Under the pieces are notes generated by a model. It saw nothing but the letters and a program-made list of their open reading frames with translations, ran no database searches and had not been told where the DNA came from. Positions 32,798-42,032 of a DNA stretch of 64,000 nucleotides are shown here, piece after piece (within the stretch, counting starts at the first letter, position 1; the number at the start of each line of letters is the position of its first letter). The translations under genes and the position numbers were made by a program. The stretch is from Arthrobacter sp. B6 (GTDB lineage Bacteria; Actinomycetota; Actinomycetes; Actinomycetales; Micrococcaceae): positions 984,131 to 1,048,130 of the forward strand of contig NZ_KV467169.1 in the NCBI RefSeq assembly GCF_001663775.1. Direction: 5' to 3'.

Positions 32798-34005
32798 CAG
32801 ACGCCGCCGACGTATCCGCCGAAGTAGCCGCCGCCGTCGACCCTTCTGACGTCCTGGCCCTTGATGCGCTGCTGAGCGCGGAAGAGCTGCAGGTTCGCCA
32901 GAGAATCCGCGACTTCACCGACCAGCGGATCAAACCGGACATTGCCCGCTGGTATGACGACGCCGTCTTTCCGCTGGAGCTGGCTCCGGAACTCGGCGAA
33001 CTGGGCGTGCTGGGCATGCACCTGGAGGGCTATGGCTGTCCCGGCCGGTCCGCCGTCGAATACGGCCTGGCCGCGATGGAGCTGGAGGCCGGCGACTCCG
33101 GCATCCGCACCTTTGTGTCGGTCCAGGGGTCGCTGGCCATGACGGCCATCCACAGGTGGGGTTCGGAGGACCAAAAACAGGAATGGCTCCCCCGGATGGC
33201 TGCCGGCGAAGTGATTGGCTGCTTCGCCCTGACCGAACCCACCGCCGGTTCGGACCCGTCGTCGATGACCACTTTTGCCCGCCGTGATGGCTCCGGAGAC
33301 GGGGCAGGCTGGGTGTTGGACGGCGCTAAGCGCTGGATCGGACTGGCGTCAGTCGCCGGCGTGATGGTGGTGTGGGCCATGACCGACGACGGCGTCCACG
33401 GGTTCCTGGTGCCGGCCGGAACCCCGGGCGTCACCGCCACACCCATTGCGCAGAAACTGTCCATGCGCGCCTCCATCCAGTGTGATGTGGTGTTCGACGG
33501 CGTCAGGCTGGGACCGGACGCCCTGCTGCCGGCTGCCCGCGGCCTGCGCGGACCGTTCACCTGCCTGAACGAGGCCCGGTACGGCATCGCCTGGGGAGCC
33601 ATGGGAGCGGCCCGTGATTCATACCAGGCCGCACTGGCGTATTCGCAGGAGCGGCTCCAGTTCGGCAAGCCGCTGGCGGGGTACCAGCTGACGCAGGAGA
33701 AGCTCGTCAACATGCTGCTGGAGATCCAGAAGGGCACCCTGCTGGCCCTGCATCTGGGACGGCTGAAGGACGCAGGCGCCCTGAAGCCAGAACAGATCTC
33801 GCTGGGCAAGCTCAACAACGTCCGGGAGGCCCTGGCGATCGCACGGGAAGCCCGCTCCATCCTGGGCGGCAACGGCATCACGCTGGACTATTCACCGCTG
33901 CGGCATGCAGCCAACCTGGAGTCGGTCCGCACGTATGAGGGCACCGACGAGGTCCACACCCTGGTGCTGGGCCAGCACATCACCGGCTTCGGCGCGTTCC
34001 GCTGA
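32794..34005 (+). CDS. Acyl-CoA dehydrogenase, glutaryl-CoA dehydrogenase-like
   Basis: 403-residue FAD flavoenzyme. Motifs: CFALTEPTAGSDPSSMTT (FAD loop), RWIGLASVAGVMVVWA, ERLQFGKPLAGYQLTQEKL, EARSILGGNGITLDYS and RTYEGTDEVHTLVLGQHITG. The Glu in TYEGT is the catalytic base, and the final segment closely follows glutaryl-CoA dehydrogenase, which oxidises and decarboxylates glutaryl-CoA from lysine, tryptophan or cadaverine breakdown. Coupled to the permease by GTGA. Together they suggest uptake and breakdown of an amine or amino acid. Confidence 0.9.
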   Translation: MTDAADVSAEVAAAVDPSDVLALDALLSAEELQVRQRIRDFTDQRIKPDIARWYDDAVFPLELAPELGELGVLGMHLEGYGCPGRSAVEYGLAAMELEAGDSGIRTFVSVQGSLAMTAIHRWGSEDQKQEWLPRMAAGEVIGCFALTEPTAGSDPSSMTTFARRDGSGDGAGWVLDGAKRWIGLASVAGVMVVWAMTDDGVHGFLVPAGTPGVTATPIAQKLSMRASIQCDVVFDGVRLGPDALLPAARGLRGPFTCLNEARYGIAWGAMGAARDSYQAALAYSQERLQFGKPLAGYQLTQEKLVNMLLEIQKGTLLALHLGRLKDAGALKPEQISLGKLNNVREALAIAREARSILGGNGITLDYSPLRHAANLESVRTYEGTDEVHTLVLGQHITGFGAFR

Positions 34006-34011
34006 CCCCAC

Positions 34012-34077
34012 CCCAACTAGGTAGCAGCTGATGTCGTTTTGAGGGCTCATAACGACATCTGCTGCTACCTAGTTGGG
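34012..34077. repeat. Intergenic palindrome repeat B, copy 2
   Basis: 27-base arms (34012-34038 and 34051-34077) pairing at 26 positions around a 12-base loop; the arm begins CCCAACTAGGTAGCAGC. It lies between the converging acyl-CoA dehydrogenase and SDR genes, so it should end both transcripts. Shares its core with 11069-11120. Confidence 0.82.
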
Positions 34078-34108
34078 AGGGGTTCCCCGCAAACCCACGG
34101 CAGCGCAC

Positions 34109-34882
34109 CTAGGCGGAGAAGCCGCCGTCGGACTTGATCAGCTGGCCCGAGACCCAGCGGCCTGCCGGCGAGACGAGGAAAGCCACGGTGCCGGCGACGT
34201 CGGCCGGGGTACCGAGCCGGCCACCCGGCTGCCGGCGGGAGAGCTCCTCGCGCAGCTCCGGGTCCATCCAGCCGGTGTCCACTGGGCCGGGGTTGAGCAC
34301 GTTGGCCGAAATTCCCCGCGGCCCGAGCTCCCGCGCCGCGGCGATCACGATCCGGTCCAGGGCACCCTTCGAGGCGCCATAGGGCAGGTTGAATGCTGTG
34401 TGGTCACTGGTCAGCGCCACGATCGCCCCGCCGTCTTCCGTTGCCTGCCGGGCGAACGCGGCGATGAGCTGCCAGCTGGCCCGGGTGTTCACGGCGAAGT
34501 GGCGCTCGAACGCCTCCACGGTGGTGTCCAGGACACCGGAATCCACGGACTCGGCGTGGCTCAGCACCATGGCTGCCAGCGGCCCGGCCAGCTGGGTGGC
34601 CTCGGCCATGAGCCGGTCCGGGGCGGCAGGGTCCTGCAGGTCCGCCGGCACTGGGTGGACACGCGCACCGATCGCTTCCAGCTCGGCGGTGAGGCGCACG
34701 ACGTCGTCGGGCTGGCTCCCCCACGGCATCCGGGCGTCGTAGTCATGCCAGTAGCTCAGGACCAGGTCCCAGCCATCGGCGGCCAGCTGCCGGGCGACGC
34801 CTGCGCCGATGCTGGCAAGCCTGCCGGCACCGGTGACCAGGGCTGCTTTCCGTGGGGTGGATTCGACAGGGGTGGATTCCAT
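34109..34882 (-). CDS. SDR family oxidoreductase
   Basis: 257-residue classical short-chain dehydrogenase: cofactor loop GAGRLASIGAGVARQLA (residues 18-34), the active Tyr-Lys pair in LPYGASKGALDR and NPGPVDTGWMDPE. The cofactor loop is longer than the usual GxxxGIG, recalling FolM/pteridine-reductase-like SDRs. Substrate unknown. It starts ten bases after the upstream GT87 gene, so it may share its transcript as well as use a leaderless-type box. Confidence 0.87.
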   Translation of the reverse strand: MESTPVESTPRKAALVTGAGRLASIGAGVARQLAADGWDLVLSYWHDYDARMPWGSQPDDVVRLTAELEAIGARVHPVPADLQDPAAPDRLMAEATQLAGPLAAMVLSHAESVDSGVLDTTVEAFERHFAVNTRASWQLIAAFARQATEDGGAIVALTSDHTAFNLPYGASKGALDRIVIAAARELGPRGISANVLNPGPVDTGWMDPELREELSRRQPGGRLGTPADVAGTVAFLVSPAGRWVSGQLIKSDGGFSA

Positions 34883-34888
34883 GACGTC

Positions 34889-34894
34889 AGCCTA
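34889..34894 (-). promoter_or_regulatory. -10-like box of the SDR gene, leaderless type
   Basis: TAGGCT on the minus strand, six bases (GACGTC), then ATG. The hexamer includes the stop codon of the upstream gene, so it could be coincidental. Confidence 0.3.
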
Positions 34895-36331
34895 GCGGGG
34901 GCTGGCTGCGGGCCCCGCAACGGCTGGCCCCGCCAAGGCAGGTTCCGCCACGGGCGCGGCCGCCGCCTCGACAACAGGTTCAGCCCAAACTGTGGCCAAC
35001 GGTTCAGCCGGGGCCAGGGCACCACGGCGGAGGACAGTCAGCCAGCACAGCAGGACCGCCACTGCGCAGAACACGCCGGAACTGGACGCCATGATCCACA
35101 GCCCTGGCGTCTGGACGTCAAGGTTTTCGGCATCGAACGCCATCCCGATGGATTTGGGTGAAAAGAAGAACACCAGGACCGAGAACAGCAGCACGGCCGT
35201 CATCACCGTGCGCAGGCGCCGGTTGCGGTCCGGCGTTTCCCGCAGCGTCCAGGCAAAGGCGGGAAGGATGGCGGCAACCCAGACCCAGTGGTGGGACCAG
35301 GAAACGGGGCTGATGAGGAGCATGGCCAGGGCCGTCGCGGACATGGCCACCGCCCGGGCGCCCTGGTCAGTCGCGAGCTTAATGACGGCGGCGGCCAACG
35401 CCACCACCAGCAGGCACAGGAGCAGCCAGGGAAGCGTGACCGCGGCGGCCGGGACCCCGAAGTGCAGCAGCGCGCCCTTAATGGACAGGTTGTCCACGTA
35501 GCCCGCCCCACCGATCCGGGAGGTGTCCGGCAGGATCTCCAGCCAAAACTGCAGGGACTCGGCGGGGCGCAGAAGCCAGCCGAGCAGCACGGTGGCGGCG
35601 AAGCCGGCACCCATGTTGGCCAGGCCTCGCCAGTCCTTGCGCACCAGGTAGTAGAGTCCGAACACCAGGGGCGTCAGCTTGATGCCGGCCGCCACGCCCA
35701 CCAGGAATCCGCTCCCGGGCATGCTTCGGTTCCAGCGGTGGTTCCGGGACAGCAGGTCGGCGGCCATGAGGCCCATCAGCAGGATGTTGATCTGGCCAAA
35801 TGCCAGCGTCTCCCGCCACGGGCCGAGGGACAGCATCGCCAGGACGGCGGCGGCGGCGATCCACCGGCTGCGCGGCGTTTCGAATGTCCGGCGCCAGTCC
35901 GCCCTGGCGGTCCAGTAGCGTACGGCCAGGAGTGACAGCCACGCGGCAACCGCCACCCCGCCGGCGTTGAAGAGCTGGAGGGCCACCGGTTCCGGGAACC
36001 TCGCCAGGAGGCTGAAGACCAGTGCAGCGAACGGCGGGTAGGTGAACGGCAGCCCAGGACCTCCGGCCCATTCAACGGTTGGCCCGTACAGCCCTGAGGC
36101 GGCCCAGCCGGCGTCGTTCAGGATCTTGCCGCCATGCCAGTACACGCTGAAGTCGAGGCCCTGCTGGTTCCACCCGGCCAGCAGGAACCAGACCGGTACG
36201 CCGACGACGGCGGCGGGCAGCCACAGGGATGCGGTCCTCCTCAACGCGGGCAGTCTCCCCAGCCGCGGGCGGGAAGCCTTCGGATCATCCGCTGCAGCGA
36301 CAGCCGCTAAATCCAGGTCCAGTTGTGCCAT
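34892..36331 (-). CDS. GT87-type polyprenol-phosphate-mannose-dependent glycosyltransferase, paralogue 1
   Basis: 479-residue GT-C membrane enzyme with ten or more helices. Early catalytic loop: FSVYWHGGKILNDAG with the conserved acidic residue and GLPFTYPPFAALVFSLLARFP. Others: ILPDTSRIGGAGYVDNLSIKG and ISPVSWSHHWVWVAA. The family adds alpha-1,2-mannose from polyprenyl-phosphate-mannose to lipomannan or related glycolipids outside the membrane (PimE-like). It shares these motifs one for one with the next gene, so they are tandem duplicates. The N-terminus has an extra 30 residues of polar sequence. Confidence 0.87.
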   Translation of the reverse strand: MAQLDLDLAAVAAADDPKASRPRLGRLPALRRTASLWLPAAVVGVPVWFLLAGWNQQGLDFSVYWHGGKILNDAGWAASGLYGPTVEWAGGPGLPFTYPPFAALVFSLLARFPEPVALQLFNAGGVAVAAWLSLLAVRYWTARADWRRTFETPRSRWIAAAAVLAMLSLGPWRETLAFGQINILLMGLMAADLLSRNHRWNRSMPGSGFLVGVAAGIKLTPLVFGLYYLVRKDWRGLANMGAGFAATVLLGWLLRPAESLQFWLEILPDTSRIGGAGYVDNLSIKGALLHFGVPAAAVTLPWLLLCLLVVALAAAVIKLATDQGARAVAMSATALAMLLISPVSWSHHWVWVAAILPAFAWTLRETPDRNRRLRTVMTAVLLFSVLVFFFSPKSIGMAFDAENLDVQTPGLWIMASSSGVFCAVAVLLCWLTVLRRGALAPAEPLATVWAEPVVEAAAAPVAEPALAGPAVAGPAASPR

Positions 36332-36462
36332 CCGTTGTCCCCCAAGGTCGCTAGCTGCAGGCAGGCCGTATCCGTCGGTTGCAGCGTTGGAACGGCGGCC
36401 GGCCGTAGCTACATACTACATATGCAAGCGGAGGATTCCCGGCAAGGCCGCAGCAGCAGGAT

Positions 36463-37749
36463 CTAGGAGTGGCGGCGCTGGCGGAGCAATGCCCGGGACG
36501 GGCTGTAGGCCACTGCCCAATACGCCAGCAGCGCCACGCCGCAGAGAACGCCGAGGCTGGTGACGGCCAGCTGCCACTGGGTCTGCGGGTCCTTGCCCCA
36601 CTCGTTGGCGCCGGCCATCATGGCCAGATACTTGGGCGTGAGGTAGAACGCCACTGCCGAAACAGCCACGATAACCCAGCCGTACAACCGGAGTTTCCCG
36701 CTGCGGGACGGCACGCGGTGCATCGCGAACGCCATGGACGGCAGCGCCACGGCGATCCACACCCAGTGGTGGGACCACGAAACCGGACTGATCAGCAGCA
36801 TCAGCACGGCCGAGGCGGAGACCGCCACAAAGTTCTCCTCGGCAGCCACGGCCCATTTGATGACCAGGGCCGTCAGCCCGGCAAGGCCCAGGGACAGCAC
36901 CAGCCACAGGACGCTGGTGAGCCCGGAGTCGGGCAGGCCCACATGGAGCAGGAGCCCCTTGACCGAGAGGTTGTCCAGGTAGGCGGGCCCGCCGATCCGG
37001 CCGGTGTCCGGCAAAATCTTCGTCCAGAAAGTCAGTGAAGCGTGGGGCAGCACGGCCCAGGCCAGGGCGATGGAGCCGAAGAAGCCGCACGCCATCCAGC
37101 CCAAGGCCTTGAAGTCGCGCCGCACCAGGAAGTACAGGCCAAACGCCAGCGGCGTGAGCTTGATCCCGGCCGCGATGCCGATCAGCAGCCCTGCGGGCCA
37201 CCGGATCTCCCCCGCCCGGTCTTTCCCGTGGAGCGCGAAGTCGGCGAGGATGAGGCCCATCAGGATGATGTTGATTTGGCCGAAGTCGAAAGTGTCCCGC
37301 CACGGTCCCAGCAGCAGGATCGCCGCGGTGCCCGCCAGCGCCACGGTGCGGAACCGCCAGTCGGCGAACGACATGCGCCAGCTGCGGAGCCCGAAGTAGT
37401 GCCGGGCCAGCCAGGCGGCCACGACGGCGGCCCCCACGAGCGCCGTCGTACTGAAGATCAGGCTGCTGGTGCCCATAGGCAGCAACGCCAGAGCGGCGAA
37501 CAGCAACGCCGCGAACGGCGGGTAGGTGAACGGCAGGCCGTCGCGCGGTGCGTACAGCTCATTGGCGCCGGACTCGCCGGTCTCCAGCACGCGGGTACCG
37601 CCGTAGTAGTACACCTCGAAATCGTTCATCAGCGGGTTGTAGGCGGAGTACAGCACCACCAAGGCAAGAACGACGGCGGCAGCACCGGCCGCCGTCGCGA
37701 TCCAGCCCCGGGTGGTTCCGGATGACAGCACGGGGGTAGTTGCGGTCAC
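36463..37749 (-). CDS. GT87-type mannosyltransferase-like protein, paralogue 2
   Basis: 428 residues with the same layout: FEVYYYGGTRVLETG, GLPFTYPPFAALLFAALALLP, ILPDTGRIGGPAYLDNLSVKG and ISPVSWSHHWVWIAV. GTG start overlapping the metB stop (GTGA), so it is co-translated with methionine synthesis genes, an odd pairing. About 130 bases separate it from paralogue 1, with a TATGTAGTATGTAG direct repeat that may hold a promoter for the latter. Confidence 0.87.
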   Translation of the reverse strand: MTATTPVLSSGTTRGWIATAAGAAAVVLALVVLYSAYNPLMNDFEVYYYGGTRVLETGESGANELYAPRDGLPFTYPPFAALLFAALALLPMGTSSLIFSTTALVGAAVVAAWLARHYFGLRSWRMSFADWRFRTVALAGTAAILLLGPWRDTFDFGQINIILMGLILADFALHGKDRAGEIRWPAGLLIGIAAGIKLTPLAFGLYFLVRRDFKALGWMACGFFGSIALAWAVLPHASLTFWTKILPDTGRIGGPAYLDNLSVKGLLLHVGLPDSGLTSVLWLVLSLGLAGLTALVIKWAVAAEENFVAVSASAVLMLLISPVSWSHHWVWIAVALPSMAFAMHRVPSRSGKLRLYGWVIVAVSAVAFYLTPKYLAMMAGANEWGKDPQTQWQLAVTSLGVLCGVALLAYWAVAYSPSRALLRQRRHS

Positions 37750-38909
37750 CGGAGGAACGTGAAGGAGTGCTCGAGGTCAGCGATGAGGTCCTCAATGTCC
37801 TCGATGCCGCAGGACAGCCGGATCAGGTTGACGGGGACGGCCAACTCCGTGCCCTTGACCGAGGCGTGGGTCATCTCCGACGGATAGTTCATCAGCGATT
37901 CGATGCCGCCCAGCGACTCGGCCAGGGTGAACACGGAGGTGTTTTCCGCGACGGTGCGGGCCGCCGCCTCGCCGCCCTTGAACTGGACGGACACCATGCC
38001 GCCGAAGCCCTTCATCTGCTTCTTCGCCAGTTCGTGGCCGGGGTGGGTGGGCAGGCCCGGGTAGAAAACAGCCTCCACTTCCGGGCGTTCCAGCAACCAC
38101 TCCGCCACGGCCTGGCCGTTGAAGCTGTGCCGGTCCATCCGCACGCCCAGGGTCTTCAGGCCGCGGGTGGTGAGGAACGCGTCCATGGGTCCGGACACCG
38201 CGCCCACGGCAAACTGGACAAAGCCAATCTTCTCTGCGAGCTCCGCATCCTTGACCACCAGGGCCCCGCCCACTACGTCGGAGTGGCCGCCGATGTACTT
38301 TGTGGTGGAGTGCACCACAACGTCGGCACCCAGCGCGAGCGGGGTCTGCAGGTAGGGGGAAGCGAAGGTGTTGTCCACCACGAGGAGGGCACCGGCGTCG
38401 TGCGCCACCTTGGCCAGGGCCTCGATGTCCGTGATCCTCATCAGCGGGTTGGAGGGGGTTTCCACCCAGACAAAGCGGGTCTTGTTGGCACGCACCACCT
38501 GGGCAACCGCATCCAGGTCCGCCATGTCCACGGGAGTATTGCCGATCCCCCAGTCGCCGAGCACCCCGTTGATCAAACGGTAGGTGCCGCCGTAGGCGTC
38601 GTTGCCCAGCACGATGTGGTCCCCGGGGCGGGTCAGGGCCCGGATCAGGGAGTCCTCCGCGGCCAGGCCGGAGCTGAAGGAAAACGCGTGGGTTCCGCCC
38701 TCAAGCGCGGCAAGCTGTTCCTGCAGGGCGTCGCGGGTGGGGTTGCCGCCGCGGCCGTACTCGTAGCCGTCCCGGAGCCCGCCGATGCCGTCCTGCGCGT
38801 AGGTGGAGCTGAAGTGCAGCGGCGGCACCACGGCACCCGTGCGGGGTTCGAAGGCCTGGCCGGCGTGGACGGCGCGGGTGTTGAAGCCCTGGTTTTCAGA
38901 AACAGGCAT
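37746..38909 (-). CDS. metB: Cystathionine gamma-synthase/lyase
   Basis: 387-residue PLP enzyme of the Cys/Met metabolism family. PLP lysine in HSTTKYIGGHSDVVGG, AGQAFEPRTGAVVPPLHFSS at the start and SLGGIESLMNYPSEMTHASV near the end. It makes cystathionine from cysteine and acyl-homoserine, or splits it in the reverse direction; next to cbs a gamma-lyase role in methionine-to-cysteine flow is also possible, and sequence alone does not decide. AAAGGAG site before ATG; 15 bases after cbs. Confidence 0.93.
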   Translation of the reverse strand: MPVSENQGFNTRAVHAGQAFEPRTGAVVPPLHFSSTYAQDGIGGLRDGYEYGRGGNPTRDALQEQLAALEGGTHAFSFSSGLAAEDSLIRALTRPGDHIVLGNDAYGGTYRLINGVLGDWGIGNTPVDMADLDAVAQVVRANKTRFVWVETPSNPLMRITDIEALAKVAHDAGALLVVDNTFASPYLQTPLALGADVVVHSTTKYIGGHSDVVGGALVVKDAELAEKIGFVQFAVGAVSGPMDAFLTTRGLKTLGVRMDRHSFNGQAVAEWLLERPEVEAVFYPGLPTHPGHELAKKQMKGFGGMVSVQFKGGEAAARTVAENTSVFTLAESLGGIESLMNYPSEMTHASVKGTELAVPVNLIRLSCGIEDIEDLIADLEHSFTFLR

Positions 38910-38924
38910 GGTGCTCCTTTGGAG

Positions 38925-40310
<1,386 letters not shown>

Positions 40311-40317
40311 AGGTACA

Positions 40318-40323
40318 AAGTTA
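40318..40323 (-). promoter_or_regulatory. -10 box of cbs, leaderless type
   Basis: TAACTT on the minus strand, seven bases, then ATG at 40310. Confidence 0.4.
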
Positions 40324-40353
40324 CCGTCTCCCGTGACGGGCCTTGCCCCGGGC

Positions 40354-40746
40354 TCAGCTCCCTGCTGTGGAATCTGTCTGCCAGAGGCCCATGATGTTGC
40401 CTTCTGTGTCCTTGAAGTAGGCATAATAGCCCATCCCTGGAACGGCATCCTTGGCCTGCGCCACTGAACCACCGGCAGCTTCGACCTGCGCCAGGGCGGC
40501 GTCAAGGTCCTCCACATCGATGGTGATGACGGGCGTCTTGAGGTTGTCCGTGCGCGGGAACAGGGCCCCGTTGATGGCTCCGGGCGCGCTTGGCATGCCT
40601 GTCTGTTCGTCCGACGGCGTGGTGATGGCGATGGTGTAATCCATCTCCGGCATGGGGGACAGGTTCCACCCAAACGCGCTTTGGTAGAAGGTGTTGGCGC
40701 GTTCCTTGTCATCTGCGGGGATCTCGAAATGCACAACTCCAGCCAC
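40354..40746 (-). CDS. VOC (glyoxalase-fold) protein
   Basis: 130 residues of the vicinal-oxygen-chelate fold, with paired beta-alpha-beta units: VVHFEIPADDKERANTFYQ at the start and GYYAYFKDTEGNIMGLWQT at the end, the latter carrying the usual metal-site Glu region. Members range from glyoxalases to resistance proteins; the activity cannot be told. GTG with AAAGGAG six bases away decides the start. Confidence 0.85.
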   Translation of the reverse strand: MAGVVHFEIPADDKERANTFYQSAFGWNLSPMPEMDYTIAITTPSDEQTGMPSAPGAINGALFPRTDNLKTPVITIDVEDLDAALAQVEAAGGSVAQAKDAVPGMGYYAYFKDTEGNIMGLWQTDSTAGS

Positions 40747-40890
40747 GGCATGCTCCTTTGAATGCGAGTTTGAAAGCGAGGGAAAGGCGCGGACTCCCCG
40801 CACCACACGATGGAGTCTAGTCCCGGCATCCGTTGCCCGTAAGAGGGATCCGGAACCGGCATTGTCAGCCGGCCGTGGGACGATGAAACC

Positions 40891-41862
40891 ATGACCATCG
40901 CAGATGCCCCCGCCCGGCTGGCCGCCGCCGCGGACGCCTCCCTGCGGTGGCATCCGGACGGCCCTTACAGCCTGCATCAGACGTTGGGCACGCTCCTGCG
41001 CGGCGCCGGCGATCCGTCGTTTTGTTCCCGGCCGGACGGCCTGTGGACCGCATTCACGACGCCCGACGGCCCGGTCACCCTGCGCCTCACTACGGCGGAG
41101 GACGGGGCTGTCGATGCCCAGGCGTGGGGGCCCGGTTCCGCCGCCGGAATCGCCGGCGTTCCCCGCCTCCTGGGCGCCGGGGACGACTGGTCGGCGTTCG
41201 ACGAACCGGCCTTCCACGGCTCACTCCCCCGCATGGTCCGTGACGCCCGACGCCGGAACCCGGCCGTGCGCCTGCCTTCCACCGGCCGGGTGGTTGACTG
41301 CCTCGTGCCCACCATCCTGGAGCAGAAGGTCACCGTCATCGAGGCCCGCCGCGGCTACCGGTACCTGATGTACCGCTACGGTTCGGCGGCCCCGGCCGCA
41401 GGCAGCGCCGGGCCGGCCCAACTCCGCGTCCAGCCCACTGCCGAACAATGGCTGCGCATCCCGTCCTGGGAATGGCACAAAGCCGGCGTTGGACCGCAGC
41501 GTTCGGCGACCGTCATGCGCGCGCTGCGCTCCGCCGTCGCACTTGAACGGCTAGCAGATCTGCCGGCAGCGGCGGCGGCGGCGAAGATGCAGGTCATCCC
41601 CGGCATCGGGGTGTGGACCGCGGCGGAGGTGGTGCAGCGCACCCACGGCTGCCCGGACTCGATCGCCGTGGGCGACTACCACCTCGCGGCTTACGTGGGC
41701 GCCGCCCTCACTGGCCGGCGGACCGATGACGCGGGGATGCTGGCGCTGCTGGAACCGTGGAAAGGGCACCGGCAGCGCGTGGTGCGGATGATCGGGCTGA
41801 GCGGCTTCCGCAAACCCACGTTCGGGCCGCGGATGACCATCCAGGACCACCGCGGGCACTGA
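40891..41862 (+). CDS. AlkA-type DNA-3-methyladenine glycosylase
   Basis: 323 residues. The C-terminal half is an HhH-GPD repair domain: LVPTILEQKVTVIEARRGYR, KMQVIPGIGVWTAAEVVQR (helix-hairpin-helix) and SIAVGDYHLAAYVG with the catalytic Asp. It removes alkylated bases such as 3-methyladenine and starts base excision repair. The N-terminal half is the less conserved AlkA-like sheet domain. No ada or alkB lies nearby. GACGAT six bases before ATG is a weak leaderless-type box. Confidence 0.88.
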   Translation: MTIADAPARLAAAADASLRWHPDGPYSLHQTLGTLLRGAGDPSFCSRPDGLWTAFTTPDGPVTLRLTTAEDGAVDAQAWGPGSAAGIAGVPRLLGAGDDWSAFDEPAFHGSLPRMVRDARRRNPAVRLPSTGRVVDCLVPTILEQKVTVIEARRGYRYLMYRYGSAAPAAGSAGPAQLRVQPTAEQWLRIPSWEWHKAGVGPQRSATVMRALRSAVALERLADLPAAAAAAKMQVIPGIGVWTAAEVVQRTHGCPDSIAVGDYHLAAYVGAALTGRRTDDAGMLALLEPWKGHRQRVVRMIGLSGFRKPTFGPRMTIQDHRGH

Positions 41863-41867
41863 CGCTG

Positions 41868-41908
41868 GCGCGCACGTTCGCGCGGGGGCCTGAAGTGTCC
41901 GTTCGCGC
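41868..41908. repeat. Decayed copy of palindrome repeat A
   Basis: The right arm (41886-41908, ending GTCCGTTCGCGC) matches the family well; the left arm (GCGCGCACGTTCGCGC) is degenerate. Unlike the other copies it lies between genes read in the same direction. Confidence 0.5.
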
Positions 41909-41966
41909 AGCTTTTTCCGCGCGGCTCCACAGCCCCTTTTCCGTGGACTCGTGCCACCAATGGGTA

Positions 41967-41972
41967 TACCGT
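41967..41972 (+). promoter_or_regulatory. Promoter of the exporter leader ORF, leaderless type
   Basis: TACCGT at the -10 position with TGGACT 17 bases upstream (41944-41949), then six bases and the ATG of the 17-codon leader frame. This is one of the better -35/-10 pairs in the window. Confidence 0.5.
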
Positions 41973-41978
41973 GGCGCC

Positions 41979-42032
41979 ATGGAGCCCGCACCAGAGCCCC
42001 GGAATGCCGAAATTCTCTGGAGTCACCCATGA
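41979..42032 (+). CDS. Putative 17-residue leader peptide coupled to the ABC exporter ATPase
   Basis: MEPAPEPRNAEILWSHP from an ATG exactly six bases after a -10 box, so the frame would be translated from a leaderless message. Its TGA overlaps the ATPase start (ATGA). The ATPase has only a weak TGGAG site. The layout is like leader-peptide control of antibiotic exporters, where ribosome behaviour on the short frame sets downstream expression. Confidence 0.5.
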   Translation: MEPAPEPRNAEILWSHP

